Shown: positions 1-9,471 of the stretch, in pieces | How the letters are laid out: each line of letters starts with the position of its first letter | Numbering within the stretch: the first letter of the stretch is position 1 | NCBI RefSeq assembly: GCF_904848585.1 | Contig: NZ_CAJHCR010000001.1 | Span: 682,001-746,000, forward strand | From: Paraburkholderia kirstenboschensis | GTDB lineage: Bacteria > Pseudomonadota > Gammaproteobacteria > Burkholderiales > Burkholderiaceae | Direction of reading: 5' to 3' | Length of the DNA: 64,000 bases | Notes under the pieces: model-generated | What the model saw: only the letters and a program-made list of their open reading frames with translations | Told to the model about the DNA's origin: nothing | The model's database searches: none | Made by a program: the position numbers and the translations under genes

Positions 1-217
1 GCGCCTGAACGAGCCGCGCTACGTGACGCTGCCGAACATCATGAAGGCGAAGAAAAAGCCGCTCGAAACGATCAGGCCTGAAGACCTGGGCGTCGATGTC
101 ACGCCGCGTCTGAAAACGCTGAAGGTTGTCGAGCCGCCCAAGCGCTCTGCCGGTGTGAAGGTGCCGGATGTGAAGACGCTGGTCGAGAAGCTGAAGACCG
201 AAGCCAAGGTGCTGTGA
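1..217 (+). CDS. etfB: Electron transfer flavoprotein beta subunit, C-terminal part (truncated by window edge)
   Basis: Only the last 71 codons are present; the frame is open from base 2 and the gene begins left of the window. The tail, with a [13 protein letters not shown] stretch and a lysine-rich end, matches the C-terminus of EtfB, the AMP-binding subunit of the soluble flavoprotein that carries electrons from acyl-CoA dehydrogenases to ETF:quinone oxidoreductase. etfA starts 22 bp downstream on the same strand, the usual etfBA order, so the two are almost certainly cotranscribed. The acyl-CoA dehydrogenase genes at 18.5-20.8 kb encode likely electron donors. Confidence 0.95.
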   Translation, partial: RLNEPRYVTLPNIMKAKKKPLETIRPEDLGVDVTPRLKTLKVVEPPKRSAGVKVPDVKTLVEKLKTEAKVL

Positions 218-239
218 GCAGCGCACGGAGACGAATGAA

Positions 240-1184
240 ATGACGAATCTTGTGAATCTTGTAATAGCAGAACACGACAACGCGTCGATCAAGGCCGCGA
301 CGCTGCATACGATTGCAGCCGCGCAGAAAGTCGGCGGCGATGTTCATGTGCTGGTCGCAGGTCAGAATGCGCAGGCTGCAGCGGATGCGGCGGCGAAGAT
401 TGCCGGCGTTTCCAAAGTGTTGCTGGCCGACGCGCCGCAACTGGCCGCAGGGCTCGCTGAAAACATCGAAGCAACGGTGCTGAACATTGCGAAGGACTAC
501 TCGCACATCTTCGCGCCGGCCACCGCCTACGGCAAGAACATCGCGCCGCGTATTGCCGCGAAGCTCGACGTCGCGCAGATCAGCGATATCACCGCAGTCG
601 ATTCCGCCGACACGTTCGAGCGCCCGATCTACGCGGGTAACGCCATTGCCACGGTGCAGTCGGCTGATCCGATCAAGGTCATCACCGTACGCACGACGGG
701 CTTCGACGCAGTTGCAGCCGAAGGCGGCAGCGCGACGGTAGAGAAGATCGAAGCCGCCGCGGACGCGGGCATCTCGCAGTTCGTCAGCCGCGAAGTGACG
801 AAGCTGGATCGTCCTGAACTGACGTCGGCGAAGATCATCGTGTCGGGCGGGCGCGGCCTGGGCAACGGCGAGAACTACACGAAGGTTCTCGAGCCGCTGG
901 CGGACAAGCTGAACGCGGCGCTGGGCGCATCGCGCGCGGCAGTGGACGCAGGCTTCGTGCCGAACGACTATCAGGTCGGCCAGACCGGCAAGATCGTCGC
1001 GCCGCAACTGTATGTGGCAGTAGGTATCTCAGGCGCGATCCAGCATCTCGCTGGAATGAAGGACAGCAAGGTGATCGTCGCGATCAACAAGGATCCGGAG
1101 GCGCCGATTTTCAGCGTCGCCGATTATGGTCTCGTGGGTGATCTGTTCACGGTCGTGCCTGAATTTCGCAATGCGTTGAAGTAG
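240..1184 (+). CDS. etfA: Electron transfer flavoprotein alpha subunit
   Basis: The 314-residue product has the normal length for EtfA, the FAD-binding subunit of the heterodimeric electron transfer flavoprotein. The C-terminal FAD domain is clear: SGGRG at about 202-206, [13 protein letters not shown] at 258-270, and the [10 protein letters not shown] segment at 282-291. The ATG has a GGAG motif ten bases upstream. It follows etfB by 22 bp. The protein passes electrons from acyl-CoA dehydrogenases to the membrane quinone pool and so supports fatty-acid and aromatic-acid beta-oxidation. Confidence 0.97.
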   Translation: MTNLVNLVIAEHDNASIKAATLHTIAAAQKVGGDVHVLVAGQNAQAAADAAAKIAGVSKVLLADAPQLAAGLAENIEATVLNIAKDYSHIFAPATAYGKNIAPRIAAKLDVAQISDITAVDSADTFERPIYAGNAIATVQSADPIKVITVRTTGFDAVAAEGGSATVEKIEAAADAGISQFVSREVTKLDRPELTSAKIIVSGGRGLGNGENYTKVLEPLADKLNAALGASRAAVDAGFVPNDYQVGQTGKIVAPQLYVAVGISGAIQHLAGMKDSKVIVAINKDPEAPIFSVADYGLVGDLFTVVPEFRNALK

Positions 1185-1652
1185 CTAAGCCCTCATCTCT
1201 CACACGACGGAGGTTGCAGCCAAGTGCGCCAGTATCCGATATGCATGAATGGAACTGGCGCTTTCAAGGTATTGATATCTACAACGCTGACGCGGGCAAG
1301 CAGTTCGATGATCGGTTCACCGGACCCGACACGAAACGCGCGAGGCCCGCGAGCAGCAACAGGGTAACGCAACGGAAACGGGAAGCGGCCAACGCCCACC
1401 AAGGCCGCCACGAAGTTCAGGCGCATCGGCGCGGACATCCTTGTCCCGCTCGCAGGCGTGCCGGGCGGGTGCCTGAACCGGGCTCGCACCAATCGCAGTG
1501 CTCACCTGGCGTACAATCCTTCAGCCGTGCGGGGACGCCACGGCCATTCATAAGTGAGTCGTCAGTGGCGGGTGGCGCCGACACGTGCCTGCCAAACCGC
1601 CGTGAAAAGGCCCGGCTATTCCGGGCCCGGCAGCGCAGCGGAGAGAGAGCAC
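1185..1652. other. Intergenic region between etfA and the diguanylate cyclase gene
   Basis: No gene is supported here. The open frames that cross it are rich in Arg, Pro and Ser and show no family features. The only structure noticed is a short perfect hairpin just before the next gene, listed separately. Confidence 0.5.
1609..1627 (+). other. Small perfect hairpin in the diguanylate cyclase 5' region
   Basis: GGCCCGG, five loop bases (CTATT), then CCGGGCC. It lies 25 bp before the ATG at 1653 and has no T-run after it, so it is not an ordinary terminator. It would be in the 5' leader if transcription starts upstream. Function unknown. Confidence 0.35.
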
Positions 1653-2846
1653 ATGCCCGCTCATATAACGCCCAACCAGCTCATCCAGTTCATCATTCCA
1701 GGCATTACGCTTGTCTTTTCGCTCAGCTTTGCATGTGCATGGGCGTACGACAAGCGGCTGCGGTATCCGCTCTTTCTCGCCGCATCGTTCTTTGCATTTG
1801 CTTTAGGGTCCACCGTACAGATTGCGCACTTGCCGGATGAATGGCGATCGAACGCACTCATTTCGGCGAGCTTTTACGTGGCCAGCACGCAACTGCTGGC
1901 AGAGGGCATCTTACGCAGAGCCGCGCTTCATTTTCGCGTGACAACGCATGCGTTAATTTTCACGCTCTTGATGGGAGGCATGTATTACTTCTCCTACGTA
2001 GCGTCGAATCTGCTCGTGCGCATTTATATACTTAATCTCAGCGCCGGACTGCTGATGTTGTTTTGCGCGGTCCGGTTTAGAAAGCGCTGCAACGGACGCA
2101 CGATCAATCACATTCTTTTCTGGGTGCTTCTTATCTGCGGCGCCAGCTTTTTCATCAGGACGCCGCTCACGGTCGTTCAACCGCTGCCTCACAGCACCGC
2201 GCCTTTCGCGCAGACCATCTTCTGGGTTTTGCTTCAGTTGTCGCTCGCATTGATGGGCGCTGTATTAGGCATCGTCCTGCTGGCCGTCGCGATGTCGGAT
2301 GTAATCGACCGGCTGGTTCTCGAACGGGATTTCGATTCGCTGACAGAAACGCTGAACCGGCGCGCATTCGAACGCATCGCGTTGCATCGCGTTGCGGATA
2401 GAAAAAGCTATCCGCTTGCACTGATCGCTTTCGATATCGACAACTTCAAATCCATCAACGATCGCTACGGGCATGCTGCCGGCGATGCGGTCCTGCGTGA
2501 GTTCGGCGCGATCCTGCGCGAGGCGGTGCGCGAGAAAGACGTGGTGGGTCGGATCGGCGGCGAAGAGTTCGTGCTGCTGCTGCCGGGGACCGACGGGGAA
2601 TTCGCGTACCGGATTGCCGAGCGCTTGCGTACCGTGCTCGAGTCTTCGCGCTTCGACGAGATCGACGCAACGCTGCGCGTCACGACAAGTGCCGGCATTG
2701 CACGGTATCGGCCGGGTGAGGCCGTCGCGGCAATGCTCGCGCGCGCCGATCATCTGCTCTACGCTGCGAAGCGCGCAGGGCGGAACCGGGTGGTCACCGA
2801 GTCACCTGGGCAGACGTTGGACGCCTCCACGCTCGATATCGCGTGA
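1653..2846 (+). CDS. Membrane-anchored GGDEF diguanylate cyclase
   Basis: The 397-residue protein has about seven hydrophobic segments in residues 10-212, followed by a GGDEF domain (about 222-385). GGEEF at 302-306 is an intact active site for making cyclic di-GMP from two GTP. RxxD (R293, D296) lies five residues upstream, exactly where the product-inhibition I-site sits, so the enzyme is predicted active and feedback-inhibited. No EAL domain is present. I chose the ATG at 1653 because GGAGAGAGA precedes it; a frame-open start at 1554 would add an arginine-rich leader that does not look like protein. The N-terminal part resembles a multi-TM sensor; its signal is unknown. Confidence 0.9.
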   Translation: MPAHITPNQLIQFIIPGITLVFSLSFACAWAYDKRLRYPLFLAASFFAFALGSTVQIAHLPDEWRSNALISASFYVASTQLLAEGILRRAALHFRVTTHALIFTLLMGGMYYFSYVASNLLVRIYILNLSAGLLMLFCAVRFRKRCNGRTINHILFWVLLICGASFFIRTPLTVVQPLPHSTAPFAQTIFWVLLQLSLALMGAVLGIVLLAVAMSDVIDRLVLERDFDSLTETLNRRAFERIALHRVADRKSYPLALIAFDIDNFKSINDRYGHAAGDAVLREFGAILREAVREKDVVGRIGGEEFVLLLPGTDGEFAYRIAERLRTVLESSRFDEIDATLRVTTSAGIARYRPGEAVAAMLARADHLLYAAKRAGRNRVVTESPGQTLDASTLDIA

Positions 2847-3206
2847 TCGCCCGTAAGGCGCAATATCACGCCGCTCGAATTGCAAGCCCGGCTCACTCGT
2901 GGACTGGCTCATTGTTGTTTGCTGCGGCATCTGCAGCGCTGCGGAAAGAGCGCAGCCACTCCGTCACAGCGGATCGGAGCCGGAATGCACCGGCGGAGCC
3001 TCCCGACAGGCCACATAACGGTGCACGGGCAGGAGCGGTCGTCGAAACGGCACTGACGGCACGGAGACGTCTCGCAGCACCAGCAACCTAGTGCCGGTTT
3101 CTAGCTCCAGGCGCCGCTTTTAAATAGATCGCGACAGTAAGCAGAAATGCGTCCAGAATGAGTAGGAGAGCGGCCTCTTCCCTGGCCGCCGAAACGGGGG
3201 AGCAAA
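2847..3206. other. Intergenic region, no gene seen
   Basis: About 360 bp between the diguanylate cyclase and the small lysine-rich gene. No convincing coding sequence, repeat or strong terminator was seen on either strand. It presumably holds the promoter of the small gene. Confidence 0.45.
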
Positions 3207-3347
3207 ATGGCAAAAGGTCAACTGCGTAGTAACCGCGAGGCGAAGAAGCCGAAACAGCCCAAGAAGTCGCCATCACCCGGAACGGATCTGTTCAGGACGC
3301 CTGTCTCGAAGGCTTCCGCGCCGAGTGCTGTGGCAAAGAAAAAGTAA
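3207..3347 (+). CDS. Small lysine-rich conserved hypothetical protein (46 aa)
   Basis: A 46-codon gene with a good ribosome site (GGGGGAG, five bases from the ATG). The product begins MAKGQLRSNREAKKPKQPKK and ends in KKK; about a quarter of its residues are Lys or Arg, with a Ser/Pro/Ala middle and no cysteine, membrane segment or signal peptide. Short proteins starting MAKGQ-RSNREAKKPK are, from general knowledge, common in Burkholderia and Cupriavidus genomes and uncharacterised. The basic composition would suit a nucleic-acid or ribosome-associated role, but that is speculation. A long GC hairpin lies six bases after the stop. Confidence 0.75.
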   Translation: MAKGQLRSNREAKKPKQPKKSPSPGTDLFRTPVSKASAPSAVAKKK

Positions 3348-3352
3348 CAACA

Positions 3353-3395
3353 CGCGCACGTGACGGGTAGGCGCTTTGCCCCATGTGCGTGCGCG
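3353..3395 (+). terminator. Possible terminator hairpin after the small lysine-rich gene
   Basis: CGCGCACG at 3353-3360 pairs perfectly with CGTGCGCG at 3388-3395, around a 27-base loop. ATTTCG follows, with no proper T-run, so terminator function is uncertain. The remaining sequence to 3726 shows nothing else recognisable. Confidence 0.3.
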
Positions 3396-3726
3396 CATTT
3401 CGACAAGGTGTACGAGATCCAGTAGAAGCAGCGTCGCTGCGATTTCACGTGCACCTTGTTTCCTCTTTTAGCGGGTCGCGATCCGCAGTCTGTCATCACT
3501 GATTGCTCAGTCCATTCACGCGACGCAACCGGTTTCGCTGCACGAGCGGTAGAGACGTTTTCGGATGAGGCGTTCGACCATCCGCTACAAGCAAGCTCAC
3601 GCTTGAGTCGGGAACAGCCGCATTTACGGTGTGCAAGCCGACTTCCACCCGACCCACGTCACCGCCGGCAACCGGCGTCCCGGGCGCGCAGCGCGTCACG
3701 CGCTTTATCAATGAAAGGATGGTCCG

Positions 3727-4530
3727 ATGAAACTTCGCGTGGGCTATGAGTTGGTCTATGAGTGCGCGCAGCCGACACCGATGATGTTGATGCTGAACAC
3801 ACACTTTTCGCACGCTCAGGACGTGCTGTCAGCCGATCTGCTGGTCGTGAATCCGCCGGTGGCGATCACGCAGTATCGCGATTGCTTCGGCAATTTGTGC
3901 AGTCGCCTCGTCGCGCCGCAAGGGTTGATTTCGCTGTCGACGAGCGCGCTACTCAACGTCTCGGATCAACCGGAGACGCGTGGGCCGTTTGACTATCAGC
4001 ATGCCGTCGAAGCGCTCCCGGACGAATGTCTCGCATTTCTGCTCGGCAGCCGTTATTGCGAAACGGATCTGCTTTCCGACATTGCGTGGAAACTCTTTTC
4101 GAACACGCCACCCGGCGGTGCCCGGGTTCAGGCGATTTGCGACTACGTGCACCGCCATATTACGTTCGGCTACGAATTCGCGCGCCCGACCAAAACCGCG
4201 TTCGATGCATGGCAGGAACGCAACGGCGTCTGTCGCGATTTCGCTCATCTGGCTGTGGCGCTGTGCCGTGCAATGAATATTCCGGCACGCTACTGCACGG
4301 GCTATATCAGCGACGTCGGTGTGCCGCCGCCCTGGAGTGCGATGGATTTTGCGGCCTGGTTCGAAGCCTATGTCGGCGGCTCATGGCAAACTTTCGATCC
4401 GCGCAATAACGTGCCGCGTATTGGTCGTGTGCTGATGGCGCGTGGCCGCGATGCCGCCGACGTAGCAATCAGCAACACGTTCGGCCCGACGAAGCTCATA
4501 AAATTCGAGGTTCACTGCGCGCCGGAATGA
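3727..4530 (+). CDS. Transglutaminase-like domain protein
   Basis: The 267-residue protein has an N-terminal beta-sandwich-like half and a C-terminal transglutaminase/cysteine-protease-like core. The nucleophile motif is RNGVCRDFAHL with C169. The next core segment is DFAAWFEAYV (207-216), then TFDPRNN with D224. In the usual Cys-His-Asp triad the His sits where A209 is, so the histidine appears to be missing. I recall related proteins with the same substitution but cannot check this. The start has AAAGGA nine bases upstream. No signal peptide is visible, so it should be cytoplasmic. It stands alone, with no neighbour that hints at a substrate. Confidence 0.8.
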   Translation: MKLRVGYELVYECAQPTPMMLMLNTHFSHAQDVLSADLLVVNPPVAITQYRDCFGNLCSRLVAPQGLISLSTSALLNVSDQPETRGPFDYQHAVEALPDECLAFLLGSRYCETDLLSDIAWKLFSNTPPGGARVQAICDYVHRHITFGYEFARPTKTAFDAWQERNGVCRDFAHLAVALCRAMNIPARYCTGYISDVGVPPPWSAMDFAAWFEAYVGGSWQTFDPRNNVPRIGRVLMARGRDAADVAISNTFGPTKLIKFEVHCAPE

Positions 4531-4814
4531 CTGCGGGCGGTTCCAGCGCGCAGTCTAAGAAGAGGCAGTCGACTTCCGTCCGACGCGCCGAGCGGGACAT
4601 CGCAAACTGAGCCAGTTGCTGAACTACAGCGGTCGAAGCCGCACCGCATTTCGCGCCAACATGTCGACACGAAGCACGGTACGGCCCGCTGTCAGCGCTA
4701 CCGGAGAGTAGGTCGGTAGCGCACGCGCAAGCCATCTTTGAACGGTGTCGTTCATGGACCATTCATCGGCCCACAGCCGCGACGCCTTGCGGTGACATGG
4801 GTCATCGGGCGGAG

Positions 4815-5066
4815 CTAGCTGCCTTGATAAATGTCGCAAGACAGGCCAACTATACAAACGCCCCCGTCTCGCGCTCTGCCGCTGGCGGTCGATCTGCTGG
4901 GCTGCGATCCGACAGAGTCGTACCCGGTCGACGCTGCCGCAGGTTGCGACATGGTCGTGCCTGATCCCTGGCTATTCTGGACCGGCTGGGCAGTTTGCGA
5001 ATACGCGAGACCCGATGCAGCGGACATCACCGTGGCAACCAGCATTGAAGAAAAAGAAACTTTCAT
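4815..5066 (-). CDS. Small exported protein (83 aa), function unknown
   Basis: The product opens with a standard signal peptide (MKVSFSSMLVATVMSAASGLAYSQ, probable cleavage after AYS). A Gln/Ser/Thr/Ala-rich low-complexity stretch follows, then a conserved-looking tail, CIVGLSCDIYQGS, with two cysteines that could form a disulfide. Small exported proteins ending in a Cys-x(n)-Cys-(D/N)-(I/V)-Y-x-G-S pattern are common in Burkholderia, in my recollection, and have no known role. The ATG at 5066 is preceded by GAGG; the longer frame from 5114 would put 16 non-signal residues in front. The flanking 284 bp (4531-4814) holds nothing recognisable. Confidence 0.65.
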   Translation of the reverse strand: MKVSFSSMLVATVMSAASGLAYSQTAQPVQNSQGSGTTMSQPAAASTGYDSVGSQPSRSTASGRARDGGVCIVGLSCDIYQGS

Positions 5067-5221
5067 TTTTAACCTCAGTTTGAAGCACGATCCGGTATAG
5101 ATCGATAGGATCACGAATCGAACCGTGTAGGTGGAACAACATACCTTCCTTTGACCCCTTTATGCCGCAATTGCCGATTGCGTGTCGATTGTCAGAAGAC
5201 GCAGCGTCGCTGCTCATGATC

Positions 5222-6760
5222 CTAATGACTCGCTTGCTGTTGGCCATAAGTCGACTCCCAACCACCGCCGAGTACCTTGCATAACGTGATGAGATTAGTG
5301 GCGGCGTTCGCCTTGCTATGTTCAAGATTACTCTGTGCGTCGAGCAATTGCTTCTGCACGTTGAGCACGTCGAGGAAATCGACGGCTCCTGCTTTGTACC
5401 GTTGCCGTGCAATTGCAAGCGCACGCTGATTCAGGCTGACCACTTCTTTGAGCCGATCGTTGCGCCGCTGTTCGGCGTCGTACACGACGAGGGCGTCGTC
5501 CACCTCGCGCCAGGCCTGCAGCACCGTGCGCTTATAGACGATCGCGGCTTCCTGCTGTTGCGCCTCGCGCAGGTGCAGTGTTCCCTTCAGGCGGCCGCCT
5601 TCGAAGATTGGAAGCGTAATTGACGGCCCGATCACGAATTGGCCCGACGCCCAGTCTGCGAGAGTCGAGAGTTGAAGGCTCTGAAATCCCGCGCTGCCAT
5701 TGAGCGATATGCGCGGATAGAAGTCCGCCTTCGCCATGCCAATCGTCGCGGTTGCGGCGTGCAACTGGGCTTCCGCCCTCCTGATGTCGGGCCTGCGTTG
5801 CACCACTTCCGATGGGAACCCGATAGGTACCTGGCGAGGCAACGCGGGTACATCACCGGCCTCGCTGAGCATTTGCCGCAGTCCACCGGGTTGCATTCCC
5901 AGCAACACGCCAATTGCATTGACCGTTGTTTCGCGGCTGGCCTCAAGAGTCGGAATCAGGCTCTCTATCGACTCCGCCTGCGCGGAAGCGTTGGCGACAT
6001 CCAGATTCGTAGTGACGCCTTCACGTACTCGTGTTTCCGTGAGCTTGGTAGCATCGCGGGCGATTGCCAGGTTCTGCTTCGCTATTTCCAGCAGAGCCTG
6101 GATGTCGCGCAACTGAACGTAGTCTCGCGCGAGTTCTGCGCGTGCAGACAACAGCACGGCGTTCCGGTCCTGATATGACGCCTCGCTCATCGCGGTGGCG
6201 GCCTCCACGCCACGCCTTACCCGTCCCCAGAAATCGAGTTCCCATGACGCGTCGAAGCCGAACTGATAAAGGTCGTACGCTGGCGAGCCTTTGTCGCCTG
6301 GCAACGCCGCCACGCCAGTCGGCGAGGCACCGGAAGCGGACTGCGTTTGCGTTCCCGTCGGAGTAACGCCGAGCAACGACAGGATGCCGTTCATGCTGCC
6401 GCGCTCGCGGTTATACGACGCGGCGCCATTGAAGCTCGGATATTGGTCGGCGCCCACAATGCGTTGCTCGGCCCGGCTTTGCAGCAGGCGAGCGGACGCC
6501 GCCGCCACATCGAGGTTCGCATCGCCCAGACGTTCTTCCAGCGAATTCAGCGTGGGATCGTTGAGGAGCTTCCACCAGTCCGGATTGAATTCCGATTCAA
6601 CCGGACGGCTTAATGCCTGCGCGGACTGTGTTCGATTGAACACATCAGGTGCAGCTGCCTCTGGGCGCTCGAAGTTGGGCCCGACCAGACACCCGCTGAG
6701 CGCAAAGCACACCAACACAGCCAGTGCCGGTGTACGGACGGAAAACTCGCACGCGTTCAT
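5222..6760 (-). CDS. Efflux outer-membrane lipoprotein, NodT/OprM family
   Basis: The 512-residue product has a lipoprotein signal with lipobox LSGC (Cys24), then the two-repeat OEP (TolC-like) architecture. Family hallmarks include NPDWWKLLNDPTLN near 60, SWELDFWGRVRRGVEAA, and RRPDIRRAEAQLHAATATIGMAKADFYPRISL in the second repeat. It forms the outer-membrane channel of a tripartite pump. Its ATG overlaps the stop of the adaptor gene (ATGA), so it is translationally coupled as the last gene of the operon. Substrates cannot be read from the sequence. Confidence 0.95.
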   Translation of the reverse strand: MNACEFSVRTPALAVLVCFALSGCLVGPNFERPEAAAPDVFNRTQSAQALSRPVESEFNPDWWKLLNDPTLNSLEERLGDANLDVAAASARLLQSRAEQRIVGADQYPSFNGAASYNRERGSMNGILSLLGVTPTGTQTQSASGASPTGVAALPGDKGSPAYDLYQFGFDASWELDFWGRVRRGVEAATAMSEASYQDRNAVLLSARAELARDYVQLRDIQALLEIAKQNLAIARDATKLTETRVREGVTTNLDVANASAQAESIESLIPTLEASRETTVNAIGVLLGMQPGGLRQMLSEAGDVPALPRQVPIGFPSEVVQRRPDIRRAEAQLHAATATIGMAKADFYPRISLNGSAGFQSLQLSTLADWASGQFVIGPSITLPIFEGGRLKGTLHLREAQQQEAAIVYKRTVLQAWREVDDALVVYDAEQRRNDRLKEVVSLNQRALAIARQRYKAGAVDFLDVLNVQKQLLDAQSNLEHSKANAATNLITLCKVLGGGWESTYGQQQASH

Positions 6761-7833
6761 TTGAGGTCCGCCTCCTTGATCGACACGTCGGCGGGCTTGC
6801 CGACAGCGACTTCAGTTTCGACAGAAAGCCCCACGCTCAATGCAGATGCCGCTTGCTGACCCGGGTCGATGCTGATCTTGACCGGCACACGCTGCACCAC
6901 TTTCGTGAAGTTGCCGGTCGCGTTGTCGGGCGCGATGGGCGCAAAGCTGACGCCGGTAGCGGGCGCAAGACTGTCGATATGACCTCGAATAACGACGCCC
7001 GGAAAACTGTCGACCTTGATGCGCACTGTAGCTCCCGGGCGCATTCTTGCAAGCTGGTTTTCCTGAAAGTTTGCGACGATATACGCATCCGAAAGCGGCA
7101 CGATGGCGAGAAGCGGGGCACCCGGCGTAATGAATGCGCCAACGCGGGCCGAACGTCTTCCGACCTTCCCGTCTATGGGTGCACGAATCTCCGTATAGGA
7201 GAGGTTCAGCTTCGCCTGCTCAAGAGTGGCCTGCGCGTGCGCGAGAGCGCCGGCCGCCTTGTCGCGCTGGGTACGGAGGACTTCGAGGTTCTGCTGGGTG
7301 GCGACGAGTACCGCGCGATCGCGCGACTGTTGTGCGAGTTGCTCGGCGAGCGCGCTCGATGCACGCTGTTGTTCCTGCGTCGTGCCCGCACCGGTTTCGG
7401 ATAGATTGCGGTAGCGCGATGCGTTTGCTTGCGCGAACTCGATGGCTGCTTCGTCGGAGCGAAGCGTCGCGCGCCCCTGATCGACAAGCGACGGGTGCCG
7501 CGCAATCTCCGCGTCGTAGTTCGCAACAGACGCTCTCGCGGCGGCCACGTCAGCTTCGGCGCTCATGAGCGCGGCCCGGAAGTCGCGGTCGTCGATACGC
7601 GCGAGCAATTGGCCGGCCTTCACCTGCTGGTTGTCTGCCACAGGCACATCAGACAGCTGGCCGGCGATGCGCGACGCCACCAGAGTGAAATCGGCGGTGA
7701 CATACGCGTCGTTGGTCGACTCGCTGCCGGGCTCGGCCCACAGCCATATGCAAACCAGTACAACGGCGCAGGGTATTAACACATACGCGGCGAGACGAAG
7801 CGTTTTCAAAGGGAGTCGGATGACAGTTGACAT
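6757..7833 (-). CDS. emrA: HlyD-family membrane fusion protein of an EmrAB-type pump
   Basis: The 358-residue protein has one N-terminal membrane segment (about 12-30), a lipoyl/biotinyl half-motif (VPVADNQQVKAGQLLARIDDRDF), a long alpha-helical hairpin region (about 80-200), and the second lipoyl half with beta-barrel (YTEIRAPIDGKVGRRSARVGAFITPG). This is the periplasmic adaptor of an EmrAB-OprM-type efflux system. It begins 12 bp after the permease gene and overlaps the outer-membrane factor gene by four bases. Family membership is clear; the drug or aromatic-acid substrate is not. Confidence 0.93.
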   Translation of the reverse strand: MSTVIRLPLKTLRLAAYVLIPCAVVLVCIWLWAEPGSESTNDAYVTADFTLVASRIAGQLSDVPVADNQQVKAGQLLARIDDRDFRAALMSAEADVAAARASVANYDAEIARHPSLVDQGRATLRSDEAAIEFAQANASRYRNLSETGAGTTQEQQRASSALAEQLAQQSRDRAVLVATQQNLEVLRTQRDKAAGALAHAQATLEQAKLNLSYTEIRAPIDGKVGRRSARVGAFITPGAPLLAIVPLSDAYIVANFQENQLARMRPGATVRIKVDSFPGVVIRGHIDSLAPATGVSFAPIAPDNATGNFTKVVQRVPVKISIDPGQQAASALSVGLSVETEVAVGKPADVSIKEADLK

Positions 7834-7845
7834 ATATTTCGTCGA

Positions 7846-9471
7846 TCAGCGGGAAGAGGGCGGCGTGGTGCACCAAGGCGGATAGATACGCGTCGGTAAC
7901 ACGGGTACGAGAAGAAGCAGGGCTATCGCGATACAGCCCATCACGCGATAAAGGTCCGCGGATGTCAGCACGATGGACTGCTGGTGAATACGTTGCGCGA
8001 GCGTGGCGAGGCCATGATCCGCACCGACGCTTTGCGCTGCGATCAATGCGTTGTTGCCGAGCCGGTCCACGAGCATGCTCGAATGGAAATGCTGGCGGGC
8101 AGTGCCTAGCCCGTCGATGAGACTTGTCGCGCCTACGCCTGCGAAAACCTTCACCGAGTTGAACATCGCGGAAGCAAACGGGCCATCTGTCGGAGCGAGG
8201 CCACCAGTCACGCCCATCAGGATCGACAGAATCACCATGGGCTGCGCGGCGATTTGCAGCGACTGCAGCCAGTAGAAGTTTTCGCGCACCCATTCGGACG
8301 TCATGAAGCTTCCCATGAAGCACGTGACGCCCATTAACGAAATTCCAATGGCGAGAATCCACCGGCGGTCCACCCGCTGGATGTTCAGAACGGCCGCGGT
8401 CAGAGGTAGCGCAACCAATAGAGGAAGTGCGACGAGGAGCGCTAATGGCGTCGTTTGAAGCGGCCGGTAGCCGTGAACCTTCGCAAGGTATTGGGACGGA
8501 ATGACGGCGATGCCGGTCAGCAGGATCACGGCTCCCGCGAGCGTGAGAAGTCCGTGCGTGAAGTTTCTGCGGCTAAGCAGCCGCAGGCCGAAAAACGGCA
8601 GCGGATGGAACCACTCGTTCACGATGAATGCGATCAGCAGCAATGCACCACCGCCGAGCATCACGCGAATGAAGCCGCTATTGAGCCAGTCGAGGCGGTC
8701 GCCCTGCAATAGCCCAATGACCAGCATCGCAACAGCAGGACAGCCTGTCACGAATCCGCTCCAGTTGAACGATTTGAAGCGTTCCAGTTTGAGCGGCTCT
8801 ACGGGAAGCCCTTGCTGGATCGCGACACAGCTAAGCAAGCCAAGCGGTACGATTTGCCAGAAAGTCATCCGCCAGTTCACATATTCGGTCCACAGCGCCG
8901 CGAGTGGAATTCCGAGTGCCGGCCCGAAGGTTGCAGTCAGTGCATAGCCAGCAAGTCCATAGAGCTTGATCTTCGGTGGAAGATAACGCAGCGCGGCGAT
9001 GATCAACATCGGAGGAAGGCATCCGCCTGCCACTCCCTGCAGTACTCGCAATACATAAAGGGTCGGCAGATTCGGTGCCAGCGGGCAAAGAAATCCGAAC
9101 ACCATGGTGGCCACTACCGCGCCGATCGTGAACCGCTTGAGCGTGAGCGTTATTGCGAACCACGGCGCAAATACCATCGTGGTCACGTTTGCCGCCTCGA
9201 AAAGAGCGGTCAGCCACGTCCCGTCGTCATGTCCGATCGACAGCGCACCGCGGATATCCGTCAGCGCGACCGCGGTCACCTGCTCATTGACTATCGCCAG
9301 CAATGAGGAGAGAAGCATCCCGACCAACCCGATTGCGAGGCGAGGCGATAACGCCGATGTCGCAGAGTTGTTTGGAGCTGGACTGTCTGGTTCCCGTAAG
9401 GCAACAGGTGCCGGTGTTTCGGCTTCCTTCGGTTCTGCCGGTCCAGTTGTCCATGGCGTTGCGATGTTCAT
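7846..9471 (-). CDS. emrB: DHA2-family MFS multidrug efflux permease (EmrB type)
   Basis: The 541-residue protein has a charged, proline-rich N-terminal tail of about 45 residues and about 14 predicted membrane segments. The early LLAIVNEQVTAVALTDIRGAL segment and the motif-C-like GLAGYALTATFGPALGIPLAA stretch fit DHA2 drug:H+ antiporters. It is the first gene of the permease-adaptor-outer-membrane operon running to 5222. No regulator gene is adjacent; the 597 bp upstream are empty of clear genes. The start has no strong Shine-Dalgarno sequence. Confidence 0.93.
   Translation of the reverse strand: MNIATPWTTGPAEPKEAETPAPVALREPDSPAPNNSATSALSPRLAIGLVGMLLSSLLAIVNEQVTAVALTDIRGALSIGHDDGTWLTALFEAANVTTMVFAPWFAITLTLKRFTIGAVVATMVFGFLCPLAPNLPTLYVLRVLQGVAGGCLPPMLIIAALRYLPPKIKLYGLAGYALTATFGPALGIPLAALWTEYVNWRMTFWQIVPLGLLSCVAIQQGLPVEPLKLERFKSFNWSGFVTGCPAVAMLVIGLLQGDRLDWLNSGFIRVMLGGGALLLIAFIVNEWFHPLPFFGLRLLSRRNFTHGLLTLAGAVILLTGIAVIPSQYLAKVHGYRPLQTTPLALLVALPLLVALPLTAAVLNIQRVDRRWILAIGISLMGVTCFMGSFMTSEWVRENFYWLQSLQIAAQPMVILSILMGVTGGLAPTDGPFASAMFNSVKVFAGVGATSLIDGLGTARQHFHSSMLVDRLGNNALIAAQSVGADHGLATLAQRIHQQSIVLTSADLYRVMGCIAIALLLLVPVLPTRIYPPWCTTPPSSR

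Noticed and set aside
1214..1840. A 208-codon open frame overlapping the start of the diguanylate cyclase gene
   Set aside because: Composition is low-quality (many Arg, Ser, Pro), no family features, and it ends inside the well-supported GGDEF gene.
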